NCBI GenBank assembly: GCA_008973525.1
Contig: WACJ01000447.1
Span: forward strand, 1-64,000
Direction: 5' to 3'
Source: Stenopsyche tienmushanensis
Lineage: Eukaryota; Arthropoda; Insecta; Trichoptera; Stenopsychidae
Length of the DNA stretch: 64,000 nucleotides
Shown: positions 10,701 to 22,030 of the stretch, in pieces
How positions within the stretch are numbered: the first letter of the stretch is position 1
Layout of the letters: every line of letters begins with the position of its first letter
Made by a program: the position numbers and the translations under genes
Notes under the pieces: model-generated
Database searches by the model: none
What the model was told of the DNA's origin: nothing
The model's input: the letters and a program-made list of their open reading frames with translations, nothing else

Positions 10701-11878
10701 CCATCCCAACCCTTGTGACTTAATTTTTTCAACAAACAAACATTTTTTGGTCAAAGTAGAACGTTTTACAATGTTTTCTGTAAATAATTCGATGAAAATA
10801 TCTTTTTCAAGTATAGTTAAGATTCTCACAGACCCCCCAGTAATGTTTTCGCGGAACCCCGGGGGTCCGCGGACCCCAGTTCAAGAACCGCAGATTTAAA
10901 GGATTCAAAGCATATCAAGTTGTATTTGGAATTTTACATCGCGTTATTGGTGATTCAAATGATAAATTATTAAATTCGTGTATAGATTTAGGAAATTTTC
11001 TTACGGATAAAGAACGGAATGAATTTGATATTGATGAATTGAATTTACGCGAAGAATTAAAAAGCCTACGTAGATACAGTCTACGATACAATAGGATTTT
11101 TCGTATGTATCACTAAATTTTAATTTAAACTATATCAATCTTATGGAAGAAGTAGTCTAAGAAAAGAGTAGGTTTTGAATGAAATCAAGGTTTCACCATT
11201 GTTTTTTTTCAGATTGATGAATCAACAGACATAAGCTCGTGTGCTCAGTTGCTTGTCTTCGTGAAATATATTAATTCAGGTGATATCTAAGAAGAGTTCC
11301 TATTTTGTAGTAGACTTGAAACTATTACAAAAGTTGCAGAAACTAATGCAAAAATGTAATTTCATACTTGAATCAGTCCAACGTCGATCGTCTAAATATG
11401 ATGATCGAAAGCGTTCGCTTATTTTTAAAAATTCTCATTAAAAATCATCCATGCCTATTTATTTCTCAATTAAAAATTATATTTTTGAATGAAAATAATA
11501 TAAAAGCACTTACCCATTCTCCGTTTACGTATTTCCATCTGTGAGGATCAATTTGACTAAATTCAAGTAGGACCGTATACATGGCTGTCGGATCTAATCC
11601 GCTCGCAGTTACTTTCACGACAGGAAACATCCTCCTTGAAATGATAGAATCGACATGAAAAAAATTCGTTACATGTTGTATGTATACTTTTTGAAAATCG
11701 TGCCTTTTTTATATTACCTGCCGTTCTTTGTAACGATCATTTCGTTCGTTAGGGTTTGAAATCGAACCCATAGATCTCTGTCGTCCAGCGTAATGGCGAC
11801 TTCGCGATCGTTTCTGGATCCTCTGTTCGTACAGTTTGCGACGGGCTCTACGACGTCCAAAATGTGAGATGTTGTCAT
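7728..11878 (-). CDS. byn: Brachyury/brachyenteron T-box transcription factor, six exons
   Basis: Exons (minus strand, in order): 11878-11718, 11634-11514, 9219-9076, 8997-8721, 8642-8529, 8449-7728. They sum to 1539 nt, 512 aa plus stop, and all phases agree. The T-box covers about residues 28-210 and contains [36 protein letters not shown] and [20 protein letters not shown], hallmarks of the Brachyury subfamily. The start is set by MTTSHIL, the conserved insect byn N-terminus. The C-terminal half is rich in Pro, Ser, His and Tyr and is probably the regulatory/transactivation region. Byn binds T-half sites and specifies hindgut and posterior gut. The exon 4 donor at 8720 was preferred over the next GT because only it keeps frame and leaves a normal-sized intron. 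The 2.3-kb intron 9220-11513 carries transposon sequence. No defect seen. Confidence 0.93.
9755..10150 (+). repeat. Dispersed repeat, Helitron-like 5' region (copy 1)
   Basis: This stretch contains ATAAAAATGAATGTCTGTTT, then TTTGCTCGCTGAG and CATTCATCCGATTGCGATGA. The same order of motifs occurs inverted at about 63060-63370. Such TGCTCGCT...CCGATTnCGATGAaA sequences are common in insect non-autonomous Helitron-like repeats, but I cannot assign the class. It lies in the large byn intron. Confidence 0.4.
10411..11160 (+). repeat. Dispersed hAT-related repeat (copy 1), interrupted by a hAT MITE
   Basis: The sequence before 10604 and after 10894 is collinear with a second copy at about 62405-62760: ATAGTTTCAAG..., ATCTATTTCTGC..., ATCAAGTTGTAT..., TACATCGCGTTATTG, then TCTACG...CAGTCTACGAT. 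Copy 1 contains about 110 bp missing from copy 2 and carries the MITE at 10605-10893. Between 10894 and 11115 a plus frame remains open, but I do not recognise it. The hAT transposase fragment at 11213 follows directly and may belong to the same element. Confidence 0.6.
10605..10893. mobile_element. hAT MITE, 289 bp, 8-bp target duplication ATTTAAAG
   Basis: Inverted termini start CAGCGCGTCTTAAACTT and end CAAGAACCGCAG. The 8-bp duplication ATTTAAAG lies at 10597-10604 and 10894-10901, the length typical of hAT. Subterminal GGTCCGCGGAC and GTCCGCGGACC face each other. The core word CCAACCCTTGTGACTTAATT is shared with the second copy at 23859-24185. There is no coding capacity. The unoccupied target is preserved in the related repeat at 62545-62552. 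Confidence 0.85.
11213..11350 (+). mobile_element. hAT transposase fragment (inside byn intron)
   Basis: The plus frame reads [19 protein letters not shown] followed by a stop and [14 protein letters not shown]. This matches the DESTD..[12 protein letters not shown]...EEFLFC..L.TTTKA block of hAT transposases of the ZBED/SCAND3 group. The Asp in DESTD is one of the catalytic acids of the family. Only about 45 residues remain and the frame carries a stop, so this is a dead fragment. It sits in the intron between byn exons 2 and 3. Confidence 0.7.
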
Positions 11879-12795
11879 ATTTAATATTTTTTCTGTACCG
11901 ACTAAAATTACAAAAAACGTTATCTAAAACATCAGTTTTTTTCAACGGATTTAATGAATGTACAAATATCGTCCTTTTATTTCCAGCAGATACGAATCGA
12001 AGACGACCGATATCGATTAGAGGTAATCTTCTAAATTTTAAAAGCTAACATATTATGAAAATGAATTTTTCATTTCACTATTTTTCTCATTTAATTGTAC
12101 GTGTGAAATTTAGCAGATCTATTTTATGATGCGTTCGATCTATCGGACCGATGCACAAAAATAAAGTGCTCTTTTCATTTTTTAAATCGGAGATACTTTT
12201 TGCCAAGTTGCCAGTGATATTGAAACTGGAACAAGTCAGTGTAAATGCCATTTTATTATCATCGAGTGTAGAGTATATTTGACGAGCAAGGTGAAATTTA
12301 TGTGTGATATTTGACACAAGAGTGCCACAAAGAATGACACCTGTGTTTACAGGGAAAATGATGTTTTTCAAATACGGCAAAGACCGCTAGATGGAATAGC
12401 GTTTCCAATCTGTACAACTACACTTAAACAAATACAATCGATATTAAATGGCGTCTCTTAATCTTGGAAAAAAACAGTAGATTTTTTACGTTTATTACAG
12501 TTTCAGAATACCAATTAAAATAGCCATCGGAAAGGAAAATTATTTATTATAGGGAACAATTTTTCAATTACCAGGTTTTAAATTAAAATTCAATCCGTCG
12601 AATAAAGTCTTCTCTAAAGAAATTATCTCATTAAATGCTTTCTTTGGATCTCGTTGGGATTCGTACGAAATTTATTTTGTTTTCTACCGTTCGGGGTTTG
12701 CCAATAAAAAACCTTATTTTACTTTTTATCTATTGTTCTATTTAAATTAGAACGGCATAATAAATAAAATGCATAATATACTGATACACGACAAA
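11879..12795. other. byn upstream region, no further gene
   Basis: This lies 5' of the byn start codon and should contain its 5' untranslated region and promoter. I could not identify a core promoter element with confidence. A 97-codon minus-strand frame at 12087-12380 has no recognisable motif. Confidence 0.35.
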
Positions 12796-12800
12796 AAATA

Positions 12801-13626
12801 AGCACAGTATTAATGACGACCCGATACAGTATTTTTACGCTAAGCTAAACCTTTTTTATTTCATGTTAAACTGTCAGATGTTAGATGAAAAGTTTTATGC
12901 TTCGAATTAAACGACGTATTAATGTAAAAAAAAATCATTTACTATATATACGTAAGGACGTGTTTGCACTTTGCAAATATGAATGAAAATGTAAAGAAGA
13001 AAAATGAGAGATGTGGAGCGATGCCAACGTGACAAATCTGTTGGTTCAATGATTGCATACATACTACATGTATAGTATTGTACATGTGGGTACAAAGATG
13101 CATTTAAATTTGACAATACTCACGAAAGCATTAACCCTTTCAGATCTGGCGTGCACAATTGTAGACATATATTTTTTTTATTCTCTTTATTATACTTTAG
13201 ACACATGAAATTTACAAAATCTATCGGATGAAAAAAATAATTCAGGTCTGAAAGGCTTGTGCACAATTGTAGACATAAGATATAATTTTTTTATAGTCTC
13301 CTTATTATACTTTAGACACATGGAATTTTCAAAAAATCCATCGGATGAAAAAAATAATTCAGGTTTGAAAGAGTTAAGATGAATAAGTGACAGTTGAACG
13401 CAGAAATAGTAAAGCACAGGGATGCCAAGCTGACAAATCTATTATGTACAAAGTCCTTACAGATTTAATTGGAGCAGATAAAAGATTTCATCTGACATCT
13501 GGCGGTTTAACTTGAAAAAGGTTTAATTTTAAATGAAAAAGGTTTGACTTGAAATTAAAAAAATATTTAAATTGAAGTAAAAATACTGTAGTTACCATAG
13601 AACGAAGACGGTATTAGCTGAAGTGC
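12801..13626. mobile_element. Long-TIR element of unknown class
   Basis: The left arm (about 12801-13045) and the reverse complement of the right arm (about 13395-13626) share, in order, TACAGTATTTTTAC, TAAACCTTTTT, GTCAGATGTnAGATGAAA, GTAAGGAC and AnATTTGTCAGCnTGGCATC. Arms of roughly 200-240 bp with scattered mismatches make this a long-TIR or foldback-type transposon. The outer borders and target duplication are not resolved. The middle is occupied by a piggyBac-type MITE. No coding capacity is visible. Confidence 0.55.
13135..13373. mobile_element. piggyBac-type MITE (239 bp) at TTAA, internal tandem dimer
   Basis: It is flanked by TTAA on both sides (13131-13134 and 13374-13377), the target of piggyBac elements. 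The termini are CCCTTTCAGATCTG and CAGGTTTGAAAGAG, inverted copies with a few changes. Inside, a unit of about 120 bp is present twice in tandem (13135-13255 and 13256-13373), sharing TGCACAATTGTAGACATA and GAAAAAAATAATTCAGGT. It lies inside the long-TIR element, so it inserted later. Confidence 0.75.
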
Positions 13627-13639
13627 AATATTAAAAGAT

Positions 13640-13995
13640 ATTACAAATATATTTTTATTTTCCTGAAGAAAATTATTCTTATACTTTCCTTTTTTATTAC
13701 TTTATATTTGACTATTTAATTTGCCACATGAGATTATGCGAATTTATGTTACAAGTGATCACAGCGAGTAAGTAATTGTGCGGTAAAATAACACCATTTG
13801 AAAATTATAACAAACTAGTGTTTCAGACAAGTCAATCAATCGATTGACAAATTTTGCGATCGACAAACAAATTGTAAGTAAAATATCGTCAAGTCCAATA
13901 AAAACTAATAAACACGATCAACTCGTCGGTTATCAGACTATGGGCTACATTTTGGAATAAAACAATCAGAAGCTAAATTAGTATTGCAACGTACG
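13640..13995. other. AT-rich DNA, nothing recognised
   Basis: No gene or repeat border supported between the long-TIR element and the SINE. Confidence 0.4.
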
Positions 13996-13997
13996 AA

Positions 13998-14178
13998 AAT
14001 ACCCGTTACGATTGAGCGATCGGACTGATGACCGACCGTCGGGGATTCAAATCTACAGGAAGAGTGGCTGGCTATCACATTTTTAAAACATATATACGCG
14101 ATGAAAAACCATGTCAAAATGGTTGGCAGTGGTCTCATAAAAAGGAATTGCTAAAAACTACCTCAAAAAAAGTGCAAA
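13998..14178 (+). mobile_element. tRNA-derived SINE (copy 2, degenerate)
   Basis: A B-box-like word GGGATTCAAATCTA (about 14042-14055) is followed by a body with ATGAAAAACCATGTCAAAAT, GGTTGGCAGTGG and GCTAAAAACTACC, then an A-rich tail. The same body follows a better tRNA-like head at 40659-40840. No clear target duplication was found. Confidence 0.65.
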
Positions 14179-14427
14179 AAGAAGTCAACAAAACACAAAA
14201 TTATTTTATTTTTTTACGGTTTTCTTCAATGGTATTTTGGAATTTGGATTATCTTTTTTCCTTTCTGAGAATTAATGATTAAAAGTGAAGAATCTACAAT
14301 AAAATAAATTTCTATTTATTGATTGCAAAACAAAAAACACTCAACAATTAAATCAAGTGAGCCCTGCACAAATCAATGCAGCCTAAAAATACAAACAGGA
14401 TTTCTTTTCTAAATTAAATATCTAAAC

Positions 14428-14681
14428 CAGTGGTCGGCAACCTACTACCCGCGGGTAATTGTATTACACGCTACGACATTTTGAATTACCCACCGAGAAA
14501 ATATGATGATATTTTTTTTATATAAAATTATTTATTCATTGAAAATACCGATAATTAAAAAAAGGTGAATAAATAATAATGTTTTAAAAAATATATAATT
14601 TCAACTTTTACCCACTTGTCAAATTAAATTTTGAAAATTGAATTTTTTTTACCCAATCTCTCATAAAGTTGCCGACCACTG
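14428..14681. mobile_element. hAT MITE, 254 bp, target duplication ATCTAAAC
   Basis: Termini are CAGTGGTCGGCAACCT and the exact inverse AGTTGCCGACCACTG. Both sides carry the identical 8-bp word ATCTAAAC (14420-14427 and 14682-14689). The interior is AT-rich and non-coding. This family differs in its ends from the CAGCGnTTCTTAAAC family at 10605 and 23859. Confidence 0.88.
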
Positions 14682-14689
14682 ATCTAAAC

Positions 14690-17560
14690 GCTTCTTTAAA
14701 AAAAAATCTGGAGTAATTATTTACATATAAAAGCATACCCATCATTTTACTTTGTTGAACGTGTAATAAATCAAACACAATCCGAAATCCACTATTGAAT
14801 CGAAACCCATAATTGTAGTTTGAAAAGTTTAAAGATTATTAATCAACACTTTATAGATATATTTTCAAAAATAAGTTTCGAGCGAGTAATTCATATTGAA
14901 TGACACAATAAAAACTCTCGTTGCGATATTCAAAACAATAAAGTTAGAACTCAACCCAATTGCCCAGAAATCGTTTATGACAAGGATGGCAATTGGTCGA
15001 TCTAAAAAGCAAAATTTGGTCAATCCCGAAAACTTCCGTGAATTTTGAAATAATATATTATTTTATATAAATATATTCACAGCCGACGATGAAAAATAAA
15101 ATTCCGGTAATCGAATAATTCGGCTCGACTTGATCCGTGCTTATCTGCTAATTTAGGGTATTAACGAATGTTCAATGTAAGACCGTGGATCATGGCATTC
15201 TTTGACAATGGTTCTCGTGATTTTTTTGTAAAAGTCTCGATAAAACACTTAGGATATTTAAAAACAGCTTTAATACAACATAACACGCGTTGCAATAATG
15301 GACTGCATTTAAAAACTGTCGATTAATTATTCTGTTATATATGCTTCTGTTCTATACATATCTATTTTGTGGATGTGAGCAGAGAATATTATGTAATTAT
15401 TATAAATAAAATTTCCTATAAGAATCATACTAGAAGTCGTAACCGTGACAATTTTAAAATGAAAAGTAGCTCTCGAGGCAAAAAAATGGGTCACCCTCAG
15501 TTTAGATGGATAAGAATGAAAATTAAAACTCAAAAGAGTCATCCGGTTCCATTCGCCATACAGTGAAAAATAATCATCACATATCCTGCAAGATCCAAAA
15601 AAATAAGATTAAATTCTGCAATTCCTCAATAAAACAAGAGAATTCGGTTACAAAAAAATATAGAAAAACTTTGAGGCAAGCATAAAAAGCCAGACCTGAT
15701 TCTGTCATAATTTTAACTGCTTTTGCTTTGTTTATTTTTGGCATCTTATTGACATTATTTTTCATCTACTGAACATAAAATATATACAGTAGTTAAATAC
15801 AATAATCGATTCACGTTTTTTTAAAAGTACTTTCAAATGTATTTCTCGTAAGTGAAGGTTATTTTGATTGGATTCCAAATATTCTTTCCCCTTTTTAGCC
15901 GCTAAGCGTTGGCCGATATTTTTATTTTTATAATATATCGAGGCAAGTGATGTGTTTTATGGGTTTATAGACATACCAGGTAGGAACTTGCCATAAAACT
16001 AGTATTTTTTTATGTCTCTTCTGGGGTCAACTCATCTATCACAACGGGAGAAATTTTAAGTGCAATATAGTTTTTCTATAATTTATCGTGCAACAAACGT
16101 CATCAGGCATGAGACATAATTATACACATTTACGACAACCGCGGTCGAGCAGATTTTCGAGGCGTAGATTGAAAATCATTTTTAAAATTACCATAAGCTG
16201 CTTCTTCTTTTGACAATAAAGTAGATATTTGCGTTGATGGATTGACGGGGAAAAATTGGAAGTATGTGTAAGTAAGACGGATGAGAATAAATGAAACTTG
16301 AAGAGACTTATTTACTAAAAAAAATACCATGTATTGTCAATTTTACTTTTATAGGTTTTCTAACACGATATTATTTATTGGCCATCAATAAAGAACTATA
16401 ATGGAACTTGTCATTATTCTAAATTCACACGCTGAATACGATCGTAAAAGAATAGGATCGACGATGGCCGAGAGCCGAATTGTTGGTACACTATTTTAGC
16501 GCTCGTATACGAATTGCTCGCGGATAATTACTTATCGATATATAATAATTTGCTCATTTGTAATTTTATAGGTAATACTTATTTATGCCATAGAAGAGAC
16601 TGATGGATTACAAAGGCACTAATTTTAACACATACAAACCGGCCTCCTGAGCTTGTCATTCATAGACAATTAACAATATGACTTAGCAATTATCGCTGCT
16701 ATAAGTGATAAAGCCGCCTAACAATCGTTTTTTGTAAATAAATTTGTAAACGCGCTTGCAAGTGATCGAACACATTATCTCAAACTAATTATGATAATTA
16801 TTTCCGTTAATCAAATTATTTTTTCGCACTTTCATTTCGAAAACGAAACAAACATTAATGACATGTCTATAAATGGCAAGATTCAATCAATAAAGTGGAA
16901 GAAGAATGAAGTCTGTAATAGCCTCTATAATCTGCCTAATAGATAATCTGTAGGTACGGTGCTGTTGTTTGATAGTCTGCCATAAGAACCTGAGACACAA
17001 ATTTCAACAATGTCAACCTAGATTTTTTTAAATCTAGATTTTATTTTTCTTCTCAATGTGCCAAATCCGTTATAGGACATTAATGTTCTCCATAAAAGAT
17101 ATTTCTAGGAACAAATTATTTTCATGTGGTGATTTTCCATTGTCTCGTATATATTTGGTCACACAATAGATTGAGATTTTTTTAAAAATCCTTATGACGT
17201 CCATCAAAGCATGAATCTTTTGATGTGTCATATCCGATAACGGATATAGGGGATCTCCATAGGAGATCTTACTTGGGAGATGATTTACAAATCACATACC
17301 AAAAGGCGACTCTTTCCGAATTTCCTAATCGTCTCAGTATTTACATCTTTAAACCCAGGAATTTAGAAATAGCAGTTTTTTTCCACTGAATTAAATGTTG
17401 GCAATTTAAAATCAATAAGGCAATATCAGTAAAAATATTATTACAAAACAAAACTCCAGAATTAATCCTAAAAAAGTCCCTCAGTATTTACTAACGAGAT
17501 AAAAATCCAAGCTATAAGCACTCAATAAGCGTTTACTACGAAGGTTATCTAGAAAGTAAG
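14690..17560. other. AT-rich intergenic DNA
   Basis: No gene, RNA or transposon border could be supported. Small frames (15369-15566 plus, 15577-15765 minus, 16130-16330 minus) carry no recognised motif. Short palindromes around 17229-17275 (TATCCGATAACGGATATA) are noted only. Confidence 0.35.
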
Positions 17561-17629
17561 GTCACAACATTTATATAAGATCAAAAATTGCTTGTATTTA
17601 ATCGAAATTCACAGGAAATATATTAACCT

Positions 17630-17990
17630 ATTTTCAACGTAATTGCCGTCGAACTTTTCTGTAGTCGTGTCACTAGCTTTTGTGTGCGAGTGTCACTGAT
17701 CTCCACCGTCAGCTCTTTTTGGATCGTCTTTCGGACTTTGGGGTATCATCCCCCATCACGACACAGTTTAGAAAAGCTTCTCCCTCCTGTGCATCGCGAG
17801 ATTTTGACGGTTCTCCGGTGTAAGCGCTCTGGACGTAACCAATTAATCCAACATAATATCAGCAAGGAGACCGGAGAAAAATATCAGAAAATTCTTCGTG
17901 ATAGTCGTCGTGTACGGCCTTCTCTGAACAACCTAACGCACTTCGTTCCATCTTGTCGACTCATCACATCACTATCGTAAACCAAAAAAA
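17630..17990. other. Higher-GC segment, possibly decayed transposase
   Basis: This 360-bp patch has higher GC and longer open frames than its surroundings (98 codons at 17684-17980 plus). The antisense frames contain Arg-rich pieces that vaguely recall Tc1-like DNA-binding domains, interrupted by stops. The match is too weak to name a family. I read it as decayed mobile DNA. Confidence 0.25.
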
Positions 17991-17999
17991 TTCCCCCGA

Positions 18000-20900
18000 C
18001 TTCAAGAGCACTTGTACTTATTTCTAGATTCTTACTTTCTACCTTACCCTCGTATTTGAGCAAATTTTATATAACATCCGACTTTAAACGAAATCCAACA
18101 ACAAAAGCATACAATATTTTCAAAGTCTTTTACTCGACCAGATATTCAGTACACTACTGATGTCAACGATGGAAAGATTTTTTAATTTATTTTCAAAATA
18201 AAGAAGTACAAAGTACTAGCCCTATATTTTATACCATTTTAAACCAACACTATAAATCAATGGAAAATATTTATTATTTCATACAATTTGAAACAAATAT
18301 AACTTTATACAGTTTGCCACAAAATGTGACGCAAAACCAAACGAAAAAGTTTATTGATACAGTAAATACAGATACTGTACAGAGATTCGAGTGATCGAAT
18401 TCCAAAGAAAATCGTTGTTTGAAATACAGAATTGCATCCGAAGTTTTGTCTGCGGGGTCATTAAATTTAATAAAAACCACTTTAGGTCAGAAGTGGTTCC
18501 ATTATTTCATTAGTGAGAATAACCGGCTTATAGACGAAACCATTTGTACAAACAAATAAATAGATGAATATATCAAATCTGTAAGATCTTTTAAGTGCAA
18601 ACATTTTTTACTAACTGTGTGTATGATATTTTCAATATAAAGCGTGCTAATTATTTTGTGTCACGAAATTATTTATTTGAGATGCCTACTACTTTATTAC
18701 TTCTTAAAAATTAAAATAAAATTCGTAGATTTTGAAAATATAGAGTAAAATGTTATTTTTTTGTTATAATTTCATAGTCGATTAATCGACATATGTATAT
18801 TCATGTTTTGATTTTTACTATTGCATTCCTTAAATGTGAATATTGCGTACTTCTAAGATAATCATTTTTATCTATATAATTCTACAGGAGAATTAGTTAA
18901 CTAGCGCGTTTTCGAAAACTTATATATACTATGTAAACCATATTTGGATGGTCGAAAATGATCAAGAAGGATTGCAGAGCCAATTGAAAATATCTGTAGT
19001 TTCAGTAACAAAATCAATAGCAAAAATAACAGCACCATTACACAAAATATAGATTAACTGAAAATATTACAACTATTCAAGTTTAATGGAAACTAAAAAT
19101 ACGTTTGATCCGAAACGAGTCCAAAACGACTATCAAAGGCAAAACTATTATCTATTTTAAAGTGTATAAAAATAAATTTAAAATTGCATATTTCCCATTT
19201 TCGTAATATTTTGAAGAATAATTAATTCTCCATGAATTTGATCCCAATATTATTGGTTACTACCAATATGACTTAAATTATTTTTTATGTAGTTAATTGT
19301 GGGATATGTCATTGAACACTGTTTTTCATAATAGTGCGGTAATTTCTAAATTATGTATATTGAGATTTTTCATGTAAAATATATGCATTACAAAAATTAA
19401 AAATTTTAATCAATGTTTTATTGATCTGCTTTTAAAAAAATCGAGTTATATTTTGGCTAGCCACCTTATGCGATCACTAATTTAAAATGTCATGTCATCA
19501 TCATCGTCACACGCAGCCGCACGCAATTCACTGTAGAACTCTTCAAAAATCATTCATGGGAAAAAGCTACATCCATCTCGTCTATATTATGCATTCACCT
19601 CATATTGCATGCCTCATGAACTGATTTAAAATGTAGTCCGCAATATTTATTAAATTATCTATTATATATTTTTATGTTATTTATCAGTTCAAGCAAATTA
19701 GATTATTATTGTGAGATTGTATATAATATAAGAAGTTTTATTTAAATTTTATTTGAGCTAAAAATGTACATATTAGAATATTAAAATGTGAAGAATGCCG
19801 CTGAAACTTCTAATGCACTGAAACAGTAGCCTGCGTTCAACAGTATACAATATAATCTTCAATGTCATAAAATATACAACATCTTATTCATCAGAAGATC
19901 AAGAGATGGGTCCATTCGGGATTCCTTGATTCTTTCCACTTTATTGCTCCATAAATTCCTTTTACCAGTGCACCTTTTCAAAATATAATTGGTTAATTTC
20001 AACATTTATATTAAGAATTTTGATTTCGATGTAAAATTTTGTGTGAACTTTACAATCTATAAGACAACTATTTCTGCAAACATTATCATTAATATTACGC
20101 GTAAGGAAAGAATCATGATTCATTAATTAATAAATTTAATATTTTATAATAATACCTACTTTATATTTAATAATTTTAGTAAAAAAAAACCTTTTAAAAT
20201 ATTCCTTAAAGGCGATTTAAAGGCAAGGAAAAACCCACGATTTGGCAAATAAAGTGCATTCTTAGAAATGGCAGTAGAAATTCTTATCGCTTGCACCTTA
20301 GAATATAAATTAGGTTTTATTTTAATTTATTGTTGGGATTTCCAATATGATGATATTATTAATACTTTAATGATGAACGACGAACACAGTTTGACATAAA
20401 TGCATTACTATCGTCAACTTGATAAAAGCCTTTTTCAGGCAAAAAAGATAGTGACTGCTATAAATTGACAGATTACTGATTATAATCCTCAATTATTTTA
20501 ATTCAAATTGTATTTGACATTCCTAAAAAGTTAATTATATGCATTAAATCTTATTTTGAGCCTCTTAAGCCCCATTTTAGAAGATTTAACATTCACAATG
20601 TGTTTTATATTTATTCAAGTAAATCGACACTGCACATCGTCCGTTATTCTCGCTATTTTAGATAGCCCATGATCGAAACGGCACCAAAGATATAAAATAT
20701 AATGTATAATTATAAAGTTATTTGACATAGTAAACTGATCTAAAATATGTCTTAAAGTAAAAGGCTTTAAAAATTAAAAATATATGATACGTGAAATTTA
20801 AATATGAAAAAGCTGTGATCGATAAATATGTTTATGTTGTGAATTATGTATTTCATTTGATGTTTTTTATTTTTAAAAAACCCTTAAATTCCCGATCTGA

Positions 20901-21250
20901 GCAGCCAAAGCTCGTCAATCCTACGACTCGAACTCGTACGTTCGGTTGTTTTAGAAGTTCTCGAAGTCAACGCTCATTATGATCTTTAGTTATCGATAAA
21001 TAGAAATTTAAAAATGAGTCTACGTAACTTGCATTAAAACGCATCGAAGTTCATTGTTGTGATCCGTATTTAGAAAAGGAAACACGTGTTAATAAAGCTT
21101 TATGTTCATACCGCATTATTAACAATCTGCTAGGTAGCTAAATTGTCAGGCAAACAAGACTTACGAGGAACATCGAATCGATTCCGCTTACTTTGAATAC
21201 CTTTTTAACATAATTTTCATATAGTTGACGAAAATTAATACCGATAAGTG
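18000..21250. other. Gene-poor AT-rich DNA
   Basis: No coding or repeat signal supported over about 3.2 kb. Confidence 0.4.
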
Positions 21251-22030
21251 TATACGAATTGTTTGTTTCCTCGTTGTGGCATAAAAAGGATCGAATGCGA
21301 CGGAAAATTTCACACGCTCGTGTTAAACAAAGTATAAAACTGTTACCTTTTTTGAGCATGAATCTTTTTTCAGGCTTAGTCGAAAGATGCACACTGTTGA
21401 GATCACTAAACACGGCGAGTGGTCGCCGTTTTTCGCGTTTTTTGTCGGTTTTTCACTTGGATACTGGGACGAAACTGTTTCACGGTACGTTCGTTTACGT
21501 GTGGAGTATCGGCGGTCAGTTTGCACATCGGACACTGAGTTCAGTGAATCTCCGTTGCAGCCATTCGCACTACTCACTCCCGGCTGCTGATCGCCGACTG
21601 CTTACTACCGACTGCTGACTGCTTACTGCTGACTGCCGACCGTCGACTGCTGACTGTTGAATTCGAAGGCCGCTCTCGCAGCGACCAATTTCTTCTGAGA
21701 TTTTATTGTGAATGTTGAAACGGCCGCATTTACGACAGGTAAAATTCTACGCAATATGTTAAAACATCGGGAAAATGACCGCTCGACACTCGCACGCGAA
21801 TACAACTCAGAAACCTTATTACGTTAAAGATTCTATTTGCACATTTAAACTGTGCACTTGAGCCGCTGTGAGTCCGAGCACGGTTAGCAAACAATAGCCG
21901 CTCGAAAGTGAGCTTTAAATCCAGAAGCATAGGGAAGCTATTCGTTGAAAGTTGTAGATTTTGATTGGTCGCCATAAGTGCCGCTCGCCCCGCCCATATT
22001 TTTTTCTATTGGCTTATAATCGAGCGTCCG
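21250..22030. other. Higher-GC segment with a short minisatellite
   Basis: The segment is CpG-richer than its flanks and keeps several frames open on both strands, none with a known motif. At 21583-21660 words of the type CGACTGCTGACTGCTTACTG repeat imperfectly about six times. A donor-like CGACAGGTAAAATT follows at about 21733. It could be a promoter and 5' exon of a gene outside the window, or a decayed LTR. No decision is possible from sequence alone. Confidence 0.3.
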
